Numbered from the stretch's first letter, positions 17,310 through 27,060 are shown. The stretch: 64,000 nt of DNA from CAKZLS01 sp963701445 (GCA_963701445.1 CAVPAM010000027.1:124001-188000); one strand, 5' to 3'. A program made the numbers and translations. The notes: generated by a model not told the origin, from the sequence alone.

Positions 17310-19862
17310 TCAGGCCGGACCCAGTCCGTAGTCGCGTTTCTCGGCGCCCGGTTCGTTCCGCCAGGATCGCGGCATCCGGGAGAACTCCTCGGGCGGCAGG
17401 GGCCGGCTGAAGAAGTGGCCCTGAGCCAGATCGCATCCGCGTGACCGGATGAAATCCAGTTGCTTCCGGGTTTCGATCCCTTCGCCGATCACCTGGAGAT
17501 CGAGACGGTGCGCCATGGCGACGATGGCTTCCACGAGTGTCGCGTCGCCCCGGTCGGTGGGAATGTCGCGGATGAACGATTTGTCGATTTTCAGCGCCGT
17601 GACCGGAAACCGCTTGAGGTAGCTGAGCGAAGAGTAGCCGGTCCCGAAATCGTCCACGGCGAGGCGCACCCCCATGGTCTGCAACTCGTGCAGCGCCGCC
17701 TTGGTATCGGGCAGGTCGTCCATCAACAAGCCCTCGGTGATCTCCAGTTGCAGACTGGACGCGGACATGCGGTTTTCCCGCAGCGCCCGCGTGACCGATT
17801 CCACCAAGCCTCCGCCCCGGAACTGGCGGCTCGAGATGTTGACCGACAGGCATAGCGGCGGAAGCCCCCGCGCCCGCCAGGCGGCCGCCTGCCGGCACGC
17901 GGTCTGCAACACCCATTCGCCGATGGGCACGATCAGTCCCGTGTCCTCGGCCAGGGCGACGAACTGCTCGGGCGTCACGGCTCCAACCTCCGGCGCGTTC
18001 CAGCGCAGCAGGGCTTCCACGCAAACGGTATTGCCTGAGACGATATCCACCACCGGCTGATAATGGAGAAACAACTGCTCGCGCTCCAGCGCGCGGCGCA
18101 GGAGTCCCTCGATCCGGATCCGCGCGATGGCCCGCTCGTTGAGTTCCGAGGTGTAGAACTGGCTGGTGTTTCGTCCCTGTTCCTTGGCCCGGTACATGGC
18201 CGCGTCGGCATTCTGGATGAGGACGTTGGGATCGTCTCCGTCGTCTGGGCACACGGTCACGCCGATGCTGGCCGAGACGAAGGCCTCCTGGCCGTCGAGG
18301 TCGAAGGGCAGGGAAAACGCCTCCAGGATCTTGTTGGCCACGGTTTCCGTGTCCATCGGGGTGTTGATGTCGGGAAGCACGATGGCGAATTCATCGCCGC
18401 TCAAGCGCGCGACCGTATCCTCCTCCCGAACGCAGTTCTTGATCCGTTCGGCGGCCTGCCTGAGCAACTGGTCGCCGGCCGCGTGCCCCAGTGTGTCGTT
18501 GACCTTCTTGAAGTGATCGAGGTCGATGTACAGCAGACCCACCTTGCGACCGTGGCGGCGCGACCCGATGACGGCGCTGTTCAGCCGGTCCAGGGCCAGA
18601 ACCCGATTGGGGAGATCGGTGATCCAGTCGAAGTTCGCCTGCCGCTGCAGGCGTTCCTCGTATTCCTTTCGCAAGGTGATGTCGGTGATGGTGGACTGAA
18701 CGGCGTGCCGCCCCTTCCAAAGGATGGACCGCACCCGCGACTGCAGCCAGATCAGCGAGCCATCCTTGCGAACGCCCTGATACTCGTAGTCCTCGGGCAC
18801 CGCCTCGCCCTTGGCGCGGGCGTCGCGGTAGTGCTGGATACGCACCCGGTCGGCCGGCGCGTAGATCGAGTCGAGAGATCTCATGGCGAGAATGTCTTCC
18901 GGCCCGTCATAGCCGAACAATTCCGCGAATGTCTGGTTGGCGAACACCGGATTGCCGCCGCAGTCGATCACGATCCCCATGACCGACCCCTCGACAAGGC
19001 TGCGGAAACGCTCCTCGCTCTCGCGCACCGCCTCTTCGCCGCGCTTCAACTCGGTGATATCCAGCGATACCGTCACGATACTGGTGACGCGTCCGTCGTC
19101 GTCGCACAGCGGCGCCTTGTTGGTGAGCAGCACCCGGTCACGGCCATCTCGGTCCCTCAGCTTCTCTTCCACGTCCCGCACCGCGCCATCGGCTTCCAGC
19201 ACGCGCGCATCCATCTCCTTATGCCGGCCGCCATACTCTTCGCCGAACAGTTCCCGCTTGTCGCCGCCGACGGCGGCGTTCAGGTCGAAATCGAAGAACC
19301 GCTCGTGATAGCGGTTGAGAAAAATCAGCCGTCCGTCGATGTCGGCGGCCCTGACCAGGGCCGGGACCGTGTTGATCACGCGGCGCAACTTTCGCTCGCG
19401 TTGAAGGATCTCCTTGGCATGCTGTTGGATGGCTTCTTCGAGCTCGGCCTGCAACGATTCGGCGCGTTTGCGGATCACCAGCTGCTGGCGGCGCAGGGTC
19501 AGGAGATTTCGCGCCCGCGTGCAGAACTCCCGGCCATCCACCGGGTTCAGCAGAAAATCGGTCGCGCCCGCCTCCAGCGCCCGGTAGCGATACTCTCCCT
19601 CGCCATAGGCGGTGACGACGATGATCGGAACCTCGCACGTTTTCGGATGCTCCCGGCATCGCCGCACGAACTCCTCGCCGTTCAATCCGGGCATGAGAAA
19701 ATCCGTCACGATCAGGTCCGGCGTGATCTCCGAGAGGCTGTCGAGGGCCGCGACGGCGTTGTCGAAAGCGCAGACGGTGACGTCGGCCTCCACCGATTTG
19801 GCGAATTGACCGAGAATTGTCAGGTTTGTCACCCGGTCATCGACAAGCATGATAACCGTCAT
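17310..19862 (-). CDS. Response regulator REC-PAS-PAS-GGDEF-EAL, c-di-GMP enzyme beside rpfF/rpfC
   Basis: An 850-residue regulator. REC (1-125) has D8-D9 and phospho-acceptor D54 (VTDFLMPG), but the conserved Lys of the KP motif is Asn 106 (LLNPVDG). Its RYRALEAGATDFL and RNLLTLRRQQ match the receiver of RpfG-type regulators. Two PAS domains follow (about 165-290 and 295-415), then GGDEF with RLSGDEF and an upstream RxxD inhibitory site (REED), then EAL with VEALLRW, SVNISSRQF, LEITEG, DDFGTGYSSL and GEGIE. Both catalytic cores look intact, so it may make and degrade c-di-GMP. The ATG complementary to 19860-19862 follows GGAG. Its position next to rpfF and rpfC suggests it is the output of DSF sensing. 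Confidence 0.88.
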   Translation of the reverse strand: MTVIMLVDDRVTNLTILGQFAKSVEADVTVCAFDNAVAALDSLSEITPDLIVTDFLMPGLNGEEFVRRCREHPKTCEVPIIVVTAYGEGEYRYRALEAGATDFLLNPVDGREFCTRARNLLTLRRQQLVIRKRAESLQAELEEAIQQHAKEILQRERKLRRVINTVPALVRAADIDGRLIFLNRYHERFFDFDLNAAVGGDKRELFGEEYGGRHKEMDARVLEADGAVRDVEEKLRDRDGRDRVLLTNKAPLCDDDGRVTSIVTVSLDITELKRGEEAVRESEERFRSLVEGSVMGIVIDCGGNPVFANQTFAELFGYDGPEDILAMRSLDSIYAPADRVRIQHYRDARAKGEAVPEDYEYQGVRKDGSLIWLQSRVRSILWKGRHAVQSTITDITLRKEYEERLQRQANFDWITDLPNRVLALDRLNSAVIGSRRHGRKVGLLYIDLDHFKKVNDTLGHAAGDQLLRQAAERIKNCVREEDTVARLSGDEFAIVLPDINTPMDTETVANKILEAFSLPFDLDGQEAFVSASIGVTVCPDDGDDPNVLIQNADAAMYRAKEQGRNTSQFYTSELNERAIARIRIEGLLRRALEREQLFLHYQPVVDIVSGNTVCVEALLRWNAPEVGAVTPEQFVALAEDTGLIVPIGEWVLQTACRQAAAWRARGLPPLCLSVNISSRQFRGGGLVESVTRALRENRMSASSLQLEITEGLLMDDLPDTKAALHELQTMGVRLAVDDFGTGYSSLSYLKRFPVTALKIDKSFIRDIPTDRGDATLVEAIVAMAHRLDLQVIGEGIETRKQLDFIRSRGCDLAQGHFFSRPLPPEEFSRMPRSWRNEPGAEKRDYGLGPA

Positions 19863-20232
19863 CGCATGCTCCGCCCCTCCTCCCCAGCGAGGAATATACC
19901 CCATGTGGGGTAGAGTCCTCTTGCACTTTTGGCGCGCCGTGCAATAGTCCCCGTTTGGATACCACTGTCGATTGCTTTGCGCCATATAAATTCGCAAGCA
20001 CAGACGGAGACGCCGCGCATGATTGATTTGGCCATCCGCCCAATGTCGACCAATACTACGGGCGAGTGTGCGGCATCTTTCTTGCACAATCAGTTCGTGA
20101 GAGGGAGAAAACGCTGATCGGTTCACATCAGGCGCCGCCCTCCGCATCCGCTCAACTCAACGTCACGCCTAACATGGAGAGGGAATATGCTGAGCTACTT
20201 CTTACACCAAAGCCGCTAATGGAACCGATGCC
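19863..20232. other. Divergent control region between the GGDEF-EAL regulator and rpfF
   Basis: 370 bases, AT-richer than surroundings. It contains the palindrome at 19897-19912 close to the regulator start. On the plus strand a 20-codon frame begins with ATG at 20174 (MEREYAELLLTPK) and ends with TGA at 20234-20236, overlapping the TTG used as the rpfF start. It may be a leader peptide or the true rpfF N-terminus separated by a frameshift. Confidence 0.5.
19897..19912. promoter_or_regulatory. Palindrome TACCCCA-TG-TGGGGTA upstream of the regulator gene
   Basis: Perfect 7-base arms around TG, 35 bases before the regulator start on the minus strand. A related CCCC-N4-GGGG site lies at 24240-24251 ahead of the rpfC homolog, suggesting a shared transcription factor. 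Confidence 0.5.
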
Positions 20233-21222
20233 TTGACCGCTCTTGAGACCTTGCGCTGGTCGCAACCCTACAAAAAGCCAGCTGGTGAGGTCATACACCC
20301 TTCCGGTCAAACCGTCATCCGCGCCCTTGGCCACCCCCGGCCCGCGGCCCCCGAAATCTCATGGTTGGCGCATGCCGAATCCTTGAGGGAGCTGGAGGTC
20401 TCCTACGACCCCGAGAAGCGCATTTTCTGGCAATTCATGAACCCACGGGAGCGCCCCAGTTTCACGCCGGAACTGATGGACGAGATCAGCCGGACACTTG
20501 ATCTTGTTGAGATTATGTCCGGCGACTCATGCAATGACCAGGAACCAGCGATCTCCTACTTGGTCCTTGGGTCTCGGATGCCCGGGATCTTCAACCTCGG
20601 CGGTCACCTACCTTTGTTCATGCGTCTCATCGAGGATCGAAACCGTGAAGGCCTGAGAGAGTATGCCCATGTGTGCATCAACGGTCAGTATCGCTGGGCG
20701 GTCAATCTGGATCGACCTCTCTGCACGATCGCGGTGGTTCAGGGAGATGCTCTTGGTGGCGGGTTCGAGGCCGCCCTCGCCCATGATCTCATCATTGCCG
20801 AGAGAAGCGCGAAGTTCGGCTTGCCGGAGGTCCTTTTCAATCTATTTCCGGGGATGGGGGCATATAGCTTCTTGTCGCGAAAGCTGGACAGCGCGCGCGC
20901 CGAAAAGATGATCCTAAGCGGCAAGGTTTATACCGCCGAGGAACTGTTAGAGATGGGCGTGGTCGATCGGGTCGTTGATGACGGCGCGGGCATCGAGGCC
21001 GTTCATGACCTTATCCAAGAGCAGGAGCGCGCCGCGCGCACTTGGAGGGCCGTCTTCCGGGCCCGTCAAATCGTGAACCCGGTGACTCGACGGGAACTAA
21101 TGGACGTCACCGATCTTTGGGTCGACATGGCCTTGACCCTGTCGCCGAGAGATCTGCGCAGGATGAAGCACCTGGCGACCGCTCAGGACCGTCGGTGGGC
21201 AAAAATAAAGAACGCCGCGTAG
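20233..21222 (+). CDS. rpfF: RpfF-type DSF synthase (crotonase family)
   Basis: A 329-residue crotonase-fold enzyme making cis-2-unsaturated fatty acid signals (DSF family) from acyl-ACP by combined thioesterase and dehydratase action. The match to RpfF is specific: MPGIFNLGGHLPLFMRLI, VQGDALGGGFEAALAHD with catalytic Glu 179, and FGLPEVLFNLFPGMGAYSFL with catalytic Glu 199, then LYSAEELLxMGVVD-like YTAEELLEMGVVDRVVDDG. The C-terminus ends LSPRDLRRMKHLATAQDRRW as in the family. The start is uncertain: TTG at 20233 is the first in-frame start and has no strong ribosome site. Codon use is less GC-biased than neighbours, suggesting acquisition. It faces the rpfC homolog tail-to-tail. Confidence 0.9.
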   Translation: MTALETLRWSQPYKKPAGEVIHPSGQTVIRALGHPRPAAPEISWLAHAESLRELEVSYDPEKRIFWQFMNPRERPSFTPELMDEISRTLDLVEIMSGDSCNDQEPAISYLVLGSRMPGIFNLGGHLPLFMRLIEDRNREGLREYAHVCINGQYRWAVNLDRPLCTIAVVQGDALGGGFEAALAHDLIIAERSAKFGLPEVLFNLFPGMGAYSFLSRKLDSARAEKMILSGKVYTAEELLEMGVVDRVVDDGAGIEAVHDLIQEQERAARTWRAVFRARQIVNPVTRRELMDVTDLWVDMALTLSPRDLRRMKHLATAQDRRWAKIKNAA

Positions 21223-21514
21223 AAGCCTCTGCGTGGGCTTTCAAGCGTGCTCATGGCGGGATCCGCGAAGCCGGGTGGACTGATTAGTGCCTTTTTGCGC
21301 CGTCGCCATGTCTGCGGAGATGGGATCGACCGTTGGCGGGCGCCGCCGAATACCGGCAACCCACTGGGACAATTGGAGAAGGTGCCGGATGACTGATGCG
21401 GATAAAATGACAAGAGGTCCATAAAGGCGTTTGGTGGACGCGGCGCATGCGTTCCCTGGACACCCGCAGCATGCGCGACTTTAGGCGCCGCGATTCCGGC
21501 AAGGGCGTCAACCG

Positions 21515-24138
21515 TCATGAGGGCACGGAAACCGCGCTTGCGGCGGATGGCGTCAATGAGTGATCAACCGCCGGAGCGAGGTCGCTATTCCGCGGAAACT
21601 CATGGCGAAAATCGTCAAACGCATCTCGTATTCGCGCAAGGTAGAAACGGCTGTTCTGTTCCAGATCGGCGTGGCTCGTGCCGAGTACCTCCGCGCACAA
21701 TCGCGAGATCACCGCCGCGCCCATGTTTCCCGAACTGCTGCGCAGAGCGTGAACGCGGTTGCGAAAGGCCGCGACATCCTGATCGTCCACGGGCGCCTCC
21801 ATGGATTGCAACAGATCTTCTGTATCCGCGACGAAAGTCGCGATAGATCTCCAACACAAATTCATCTCCCGTACCATACTGAATCAGTTGACGGATGACG
21901 GACCAATCTATGACCGGCGACGTATCCACCTTGTACCGGGGATGATCGGAGATTCGTGCGACGGTCCCCTCGCTGGAAATTTGCGCCGGGCTCGGCTCCG
22001 GCGTTTCTTCCGCCGTGACCAAGGCTGTTGACGGCGTCCAGAAGCTTTCTGGCTTCGATTGGTTTCGTCAGATAGGCGTCGGCCCCCGCTTCCAAGCAGG
22101 CCGCGCGCGTTTCTGGTGTGGCGTCCGCGCTGAGAGCGATAATCGGAACACGGGCTTCCCCCAGGCGCGCCATACGATAGAGCTTGATCACGTCGATGCC
22201 GCTGGTTCCCGGCATGTTGACATCAAACATCAGAAGATCGAACTCTTCGTGATCCAGGACCTCCAGGGCATCGTCCCCATTCGACACGATGAAGGGCAGA
22301 TGCGCGGACGTTTCCAAAATCTTGGCGGTCACTTTCTGGTTGATGACGTTGTCCTCGGCGACCAAAATTCTCAACCCGCGCCGCGCCGGCGACATCTCTT
22401 CGTCTTCGGCGTCGTCTTCCCCTCCGGGCCTGTCCTGGCAGAACGCATAGGCCGCGTGAAGCGCGTTCGACAGAGCACCGGGATCGAATGCCGGAGGCAA
22501 CGTGGAGACGTAGCCGCCGTCCGACGCGGGCCCGGTTCCGGGCCGGCCAGAAGGACGAACGCGAAACCGCAATGCGGTTCGATCACGCTCAAACTTTCCG
22601 CCACCGCGGAGACGTCCCAGTTGGCGCTCCTGCCGTCCACCATGATGATGTGGTGCAACTTGTTCTCGACGGCCGCCTTGGCAATCAGTTGCGCGCGCGT
22701 CATCCTGATTGGAGGCCGAAATGGCCGTCACGCCCAACCGCGCGAGCTGAGCCCCGACGTCCCTGATCAGGGTCGGGTCGCGAGAGAGGATATAGACGCG
22801 CTCCGGGATGGAGGCCCGGGCACTGTCCGCGCCCGGATCCTGAAGCAAGGCGGGCATCTCGATCCAGAACGTACTTCCCGCGCCTACTTCGCTTTTCACG
22901 CCCATCTCGCCTCCAAGCAGTTCGGCCAGGTTCTTGGAGATCGCAAGCCCCAGACCGGCGCCGCCATAACGGCGGTTGACCGCTTCGTCCGCCTGGGTGA
23001 AGCGGTCGAAAATTCGGTCGCAGTCGTCGGACGGGATGCCGATGCCGGTATCGGTCACCTCGAACCGCAGCCGGACCTGCCCCGCGTCGCGGGCCGTCAC
23101 CAGGCGAACATTGATGAGCACGTACCCCGCGTCGGTGAACTTGGTCGCGTTGGCCACCAGATTGGTCAGAATTTGCCTCAAGTGTCCCCAGTCGCCGTGC
23201 AGTCGGTACGGGACGTCCGAGTTGATGTGAGCACCGAGGCGCAAACCCTTTCGGTTCGCCTGAAGACGCAGGATCGAAACCAGATCGGCAAGCTTGGCAT
23301 GCAGATCAAAATCGTCAAAGATCACCGAAACCTTGTTGGCTTCGATCCGGGATAAGTCCAGGATATTGTCGATCAAGGACAGGAGCGCCCCGCCCGACGT
23401 CTTGACCGTATGCACCATGTCCCGCTGATCGCGATCCAAACGCGTTCGCCACAGCAGATCGCTTGTTCCGATGATCGCATTCAGCGGCGTGCGCAACTCG
23501 TGGCTCATGGTCGCCAGGAAACGGCTTTTCGCCTGGTTCGCCTCCTCGGCCTGGGCCTTGGCTTCGGTCAGCTTCTTAATCAGCGTCGCCGTGTAACCCG
23601 GAAGAACGACGAGCGCCGCCAGCAATCCGATCCCGAGCGGCCATTCGACCCGCCAGAAATCGGTTGTCACGATGACGGCGGAAAAGCCGATAACCGAGAC
23701 AACCACCGACGCGGCCAGGTAAGGGAGGCCGTAACGAAAGCCATTGCCGAAAGTCACCCAGAGGTAAATTGGATACAAAGGCGCGGCCGCCTCGCCCCCG
23801 AGGTACATCAAATATGAGGTGCCCGCAAAGTCCGTGACCATCGCCGTCAAACGTCTTGACGGCGAAGCTTGCGGCCAAATCACGATCAGGACAACATAGA
23901 CACACGACAGAAGCAGATAGCCGGCGACCACGAGAACGCCCAGCGTGAACCCGCTGATATCCGCGTGGTCGGACAACTTTGAAGAGAGAAGATACAGCAG
24001 ATAGGCAAGAACAAGGCCGGTGATGACCACCCGAACGATCGCCTGTTCGTGCTCGCTGTCCGGCCGATTTCTCAACCGACCGCCAAGTGCGGAAAGCATG
24101 CGCTTCAACGAAATCGGTTTCTCGCCTAAATGCATCAT
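21515..24138 (-). pseudogene. rpfC: RpfC-type hybrid sensor histidine kinase (frameshifted as given)
   Basis: DSF receptor-like kinase of about 870 residues. The N-terminal LKRMLSALGGRLRNRPDSEH leads into about five membrane helices (residues 32-190), as in Xanthomonas RpfC. HisKA reads FLATMSHELRTPLNAIIG with H213; HATPase has NLVANATKF, DTGIGIP and GGAGLGLAISKNL. A pseudo-receiver linker, a receiver (LVAEDNVINQK, LMFDVNMPG, YLTKPIEA) and an HPt domain (HALRSSSGNMGA) follow. Four shifts (near 22705, 22525, 22023 and 21857) split the linker and the HPt; three equal one extra base. All domains are conserved, so the gene is probably whole in the organism. Starts at 24138 or 24135 fit best; 24168 is possible. 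Confidence 0.85.
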
Positions 24139-24633
24139 ACCGCCCAAATGCACATGCCCAGGCGGCATAGTCCGCCGCCCCCACCCCACGGGTCTCCCGA
24201 CCTTAGCTGTTTTTCCACCGGCTTGTCACTTAGGTTGATCCCCTAGTGGGGTCCCGCAAGACCTTCCAGAACGCATCCTCGCAACCTCCCCGCGGATCGA
24301 TATTCGATACCGCGCCGCCGCGCGCAATTTAGAATCGCTCTGACCGTTCCGTCTTTGCACTCAACTTCAACGTTTATTAATTTATACTTAAACACTGTGG
24401 CCATTCCAAGGCGACCGCCCCAGAGGTTAGCCCTTCGCATCGATCTGGAGATCGGCTATTGTGATGGTGCATCGATGCCCGCGGCAGTTCGGCCTCTCAC
24501 CATAAGCCCTATCGGCCACTCGGCTCGCGAAAGCGCTTCGCGGACCCATGGCACGGCTCGTGACGCCGAACTGCCCAGCGGCCGGCGGCCAGAAGGGTCT
24601 CGCGGGCCGGCGGGCCCGACCGGGCAAAACCGC
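24139..24633. other. Non-coding region upstream of rpfC homolog
   Basis: 495 bases between the rpfC start and the end of chaC. It holds the palindrome at 24240-24251 and an AT-rich patch at about 24358-24400. Short frames here show no family resemblance or credible start sites. Confidence 0.5.
24240..24251. promoter_or_regulatory. CCCC-TAGT-GGGG palindrome upstream of rpfC homolog
   Basis: Perfect 4-base arms, 102 bases before the chosen rpfC start. It shares CCCC-N4-GGGGT with the site at 19899-19911 ahead of the c-di-GMP regulator. A common operator is inferred only from this similarity. Confidence 0.4.
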
Positions 24634-25191
24634 TCAGATGCCGCCACCGGCCTCGATGATGCCGGTCAGATGTTCGACGCGTTTGAGCAGACCATGCAAC
24701 CTCTTGTCGGTAAACCCCTCGCTCTCGAGCTGTCGCACCGTGTTGATCAGATAGTCGCGGTTGAGGCCGGCGACTCCCTGCGCGCTCATGATGATTTCGG
24801 CGGACCGCTCCACGCCAAGGTCGCCGGCGTACTGTTCGTGCCGGGTGTTGGCCACGAACGTGTAGCACGCAACGGTCCGATCGCCGACCGCGACGGAAAC
24901 GGTTTTCGGTGTGTAGGCGTAGCTGACCAATTCCCGTTCGTTCAGGTAGCTTCTCACCGCCTGTTCGTCGGCGGCGGCGACGCGAAAGGCGACACCCCGG
25001 CACGACCCGCCGCGCGCCAGGCCGAGCACCAAGCCGGGATGGTCCGGCGTTCCACGGTAATGATGGGAATAAACACAGAATGACCGGTGGTAGCCCCTGA
25101 GCAGGCCCGGACGGCATTCCAGGTAGGAAAAGCCGGGGCGCCACATCAACGAACCGTACCCAAAGACCCAGAAATCATCGGCGCCCTGCAT
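24634..25191 (-). CDS. chaC: ChaC-type gamma-glutamylcyclotransferase
   Basis: A 185-residue cytosolic enzyme that cleaves glutathione to 5-oxoproline and Cys-Gly. The substrate loop FGYGSLMWRPGF sits at residues 10-21, followed by RGYHRSFCVYSHHYRGTPDH. The likely catalytic Glu 87 lies in YLNERELVSYAY, and YAGDLGVERSAEIIM with GLNRDYLINTV complete the ChaC pattern. Length is normal for bacterial ChaC (about 180-230). The ATG start gives MQGADDFWVFGYG, in line with relatives. No operon partner is obvious. Confidence 0.92.
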   Translation of the reverse strand: MQGADDFWVFGYGSLMWRPGFSYLECRPGLLRGYHRSFCVYSHHYRGTPDHPGLVLGLARGGSCRGVAFRVAAADEQAVRSYLNERELVSYAYTPKTVSVAVGDRTVACYTFVANTRHEQYAGDLGVERSAEIIMSAQGVAGLNRDYLINTVRQLESEGFTDKRLHGLLKRVEHLTGIIEAGGGI

Positions 25192-25387
25192 ATTCCCTGT
25201 GTGCGCTCTTGGGGGCGAAAAGTCAAAACGTGGCTGGTCAACCCGTCGGATCGCCGGTTCCCGGATCGTTTCTTGTGCGCGGCGAATGCCTGGGATAGCC
25301 TGCGGCGGCGTACTCTCGCGGTTTCCGCATTTTCCGCGGGGAGACCGGTATCTTCAATAATCCAGATCTTCAGTCGTCCTTGTCGCC

Positions 25388-26551
25388 ATGCGCAACATCT
25401 TAATCGGCATCTTCGTTGGGATCGTTCTTGGCATCGTCCTTGGCGCGACGGTAATCGCTCCCCGGCTAAAACAGCAACAGGCGCCGCTGGCCGAAGCCGG
25501 CGGCGACCAGACCGCCGCGCCGGAGAGCCCCAAGGACGTGGCCCTCCAGCTTTCCAAGGGGCTTCTGGTCCGGCCGGCGATCCAGCTCAGGATGGCCAGC
25601 GCGTACAGCAGCGCAACGCCGGTCTTGGGCGCGCTGGCTCAACGCCTGGGCACGGAAGTCTGGCGCGTTTCGAATGGCCGCACCCAGATCGGCTTTCATG
25701 AACCCGACACCCTGGTGCCGGTGGCCGACATGTTCGGTGCCGTGGCGTCCGGCACCATCGACGCCGCGTTTTCCTCTCCCGCCATATGGGCGGAACGGGA
25801 GTTTTCCGCCGCGAGCCTTTTTGGCGCCGTTCCGTTCGGTCCGGGCCCCGACGAATATCTCGCATGGATTTATTTCGGGGGCGGGCAGCAACTCCTGACC
25901 GCCCTGTATCACAAACGCGGCGTTCACGGCATCATCTGCGGGATGGCCGGACCGCCGGGATTCGGCTGGTTCCGCGACGAGATCAGGACCGTCGAGGATC
26001 TCAAGGGCTTGCCGATGCGGATATCCGGCCTCGGCGCGGAGGTCATGGAACGGCTCGGCGTCGAGACCACTCAACTGGCTGGCGGGGCCTTGTTTTCGGC
26101 CTTGGAAGCGGGGCGGATCGACGCCGTCGCCCACTCGATGCCGGCGGTGGATCGAAAACTCGGCTTTCAGGAGTTCCTGAAGAATTACTACTTCCCGGGC
26201 TGGCAACAGCCGACGATCCTGCTGGAGTTTATCGTCAATCTCGATCAGTGGCGAAGCCTCAACGACGCTCAGAAGGCGCAAATCGAGGCGGTGTGCGGCG
26301 ACAACATCCGTCACGGCGTCGCCGAGAGCGAAGCCTCGCAGTTCTTGGCGCTAAAGGAGCTCTACGCGGAGGGCGTTCGTCTTCACCGCTGGCCCGCCGG
26401 CGTCCAAGCCGCCCTGGAACAGGCTTGGGAGGATGTCGTGAATGAACAGGCGGGAACCGACGCCGACTTCAGGATGGTCTGGCGCTCCTTGAAGACCTTC
26501 CGCGAGGAATATGCGATCTGGAGCGAACTCAGCGCGCTGACGGGTCCTTAG
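25388..26551 (+). CDS. Membrane-anchored TRAP transporter DctP-like binding protein
   Basis: A 387-residue periplasmic binding protein. Residues 1-25 form an uncleaved-looking membrane anchor with no clear AxA site (RNILIGIFVGIVLGIVLGA). The mature part follows the DctP pattern: IQLRMASAYSSATPVLGALA, VADMFGAVASGTIDAAFSSP, IRTVEDLKGLPMRISGLGAE, LFSALEAGRIDAVAHSMP and PTILLEFIVNLDQWRSLNDA. FGWFRDEIRT resembles the mannitol/monocarboxylate-type subgroup carrying the GGWFRK motif. TRAP systems import carboxylates using ion gradients, yet no DctQ or DctM gene is adjacent, so the protein is an orphan or serves a distant permease. Confidence 0.82.
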   Translation: MRNILIGIFVGIVLGIVLGATVIAPRLKQQQAPLAEAGGDQTAAPESPKDVALQLSKGLLVRPAIQLRMASAYSSATPVLGALAQRLGTEVWRVSNGRTQIGFHEPDTLVPVADMFGAVASGTIDAAFSSPAIWAEREFSAASLFGAVPFGPGPDEYLAWIYFGGGQQLLTALYHKRGVHGIICGMAGPPGFGWFRDEIRTVEDLKGLPMRISGLGAEVMERLGVETTQLAGGALFSALEAGRIDAVAHSMPAVDRKLGFQEFLKNYYFPGWQQPTILLEFIVNLDQWRSLNDAQKAQIEAVCGDNIRHGVAESEASQFLALKELYAEGVRLHRWPAGVQAALEQAWEDVVNEQAGTDADFRMVWRSLKTFREEYAIWSELSALTGP

Positions 26552-26676
26552 GCCTTTCGCCGCGGGGCGACGGCGCGCCGCGTTCAGCCTAATGGTTGCA
26601 AGCGTTCCGTTTCTCCCTGATATTAGGAGGGTCACTCTCGGCAAACAAATCCAGATAAACCGGGGAGAAGGTTTAA

Positions 26677-27060
26677 ATGACGAAGAAGCCCCTCATTGTT
26701 TTCGCCATGGCCGCGGCCATCGTTGCAACCACCGGTTCGGCAATGGCGGCCGACGCCGCCGCCGGCGAGGAGGTGTTCAAGAAGAAATGCATGAGTTGCC
26801 ATGCTCTCGACAAAGCCAAGACCGGGCCCGCGCTCGGCGGTGTCGTGGGCCGCAAGGCCGCCTCCACCGACTTTCCGCGGTACAAGGGACTGGTCGGCGC
26901 GGATTTCGAATGGACGCCCGAGCTTTTGAACGAATACATCGCGGACCCGAAAGCGTTCGTGGAAACGCACACCAGCAACAAGCGGACGTCCATGACGTTT
27001 AAGCTCGCCGACGAGCAAGAGCGGGCCGACGTCATCGAATATCTGAAGACAACCAACTAG
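26677..27060 (+). CDS. Periplasmic class I cytochrome c
   Basis: A 127-residue protein with a signal peptide ending SAMA (about residue 24) and a single heme site CMSCH at residues 38-42. The likely axial Met is M106 in RTSMTFKL, and the C-terminal helix ends ERADVIEYLKTTN as in cytochrome c2/c550 proteins. It shuttles electrons between respiratory complexes or dehydrogenases. The start ATG is preceded by GGGGAGAAGG. It is followed by a convergent gene on the other strand and stands as a single transcription unit or follows the TRAP protein at 125 bases. Confidence 0.93.
   Translation: MTKKPLIVFAMAAAIVATTGSAMAADAAAGEEVFKKKCMSCHALDKAKTGPALGGVVGRKAASTDFPRYKGLVGADFEWTPELLNEYIADPKAFVETHTSNKRTSMTFKLADEQERADVIEYLKTTN

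Noticed and set aside
24243..24440. Possible 65-residue gene upstream of chaC on the minus strand
   Set aside because: No ribosome site, no recognisable family, Arg/Gly-rich composition, and it overlaps the putative operator.
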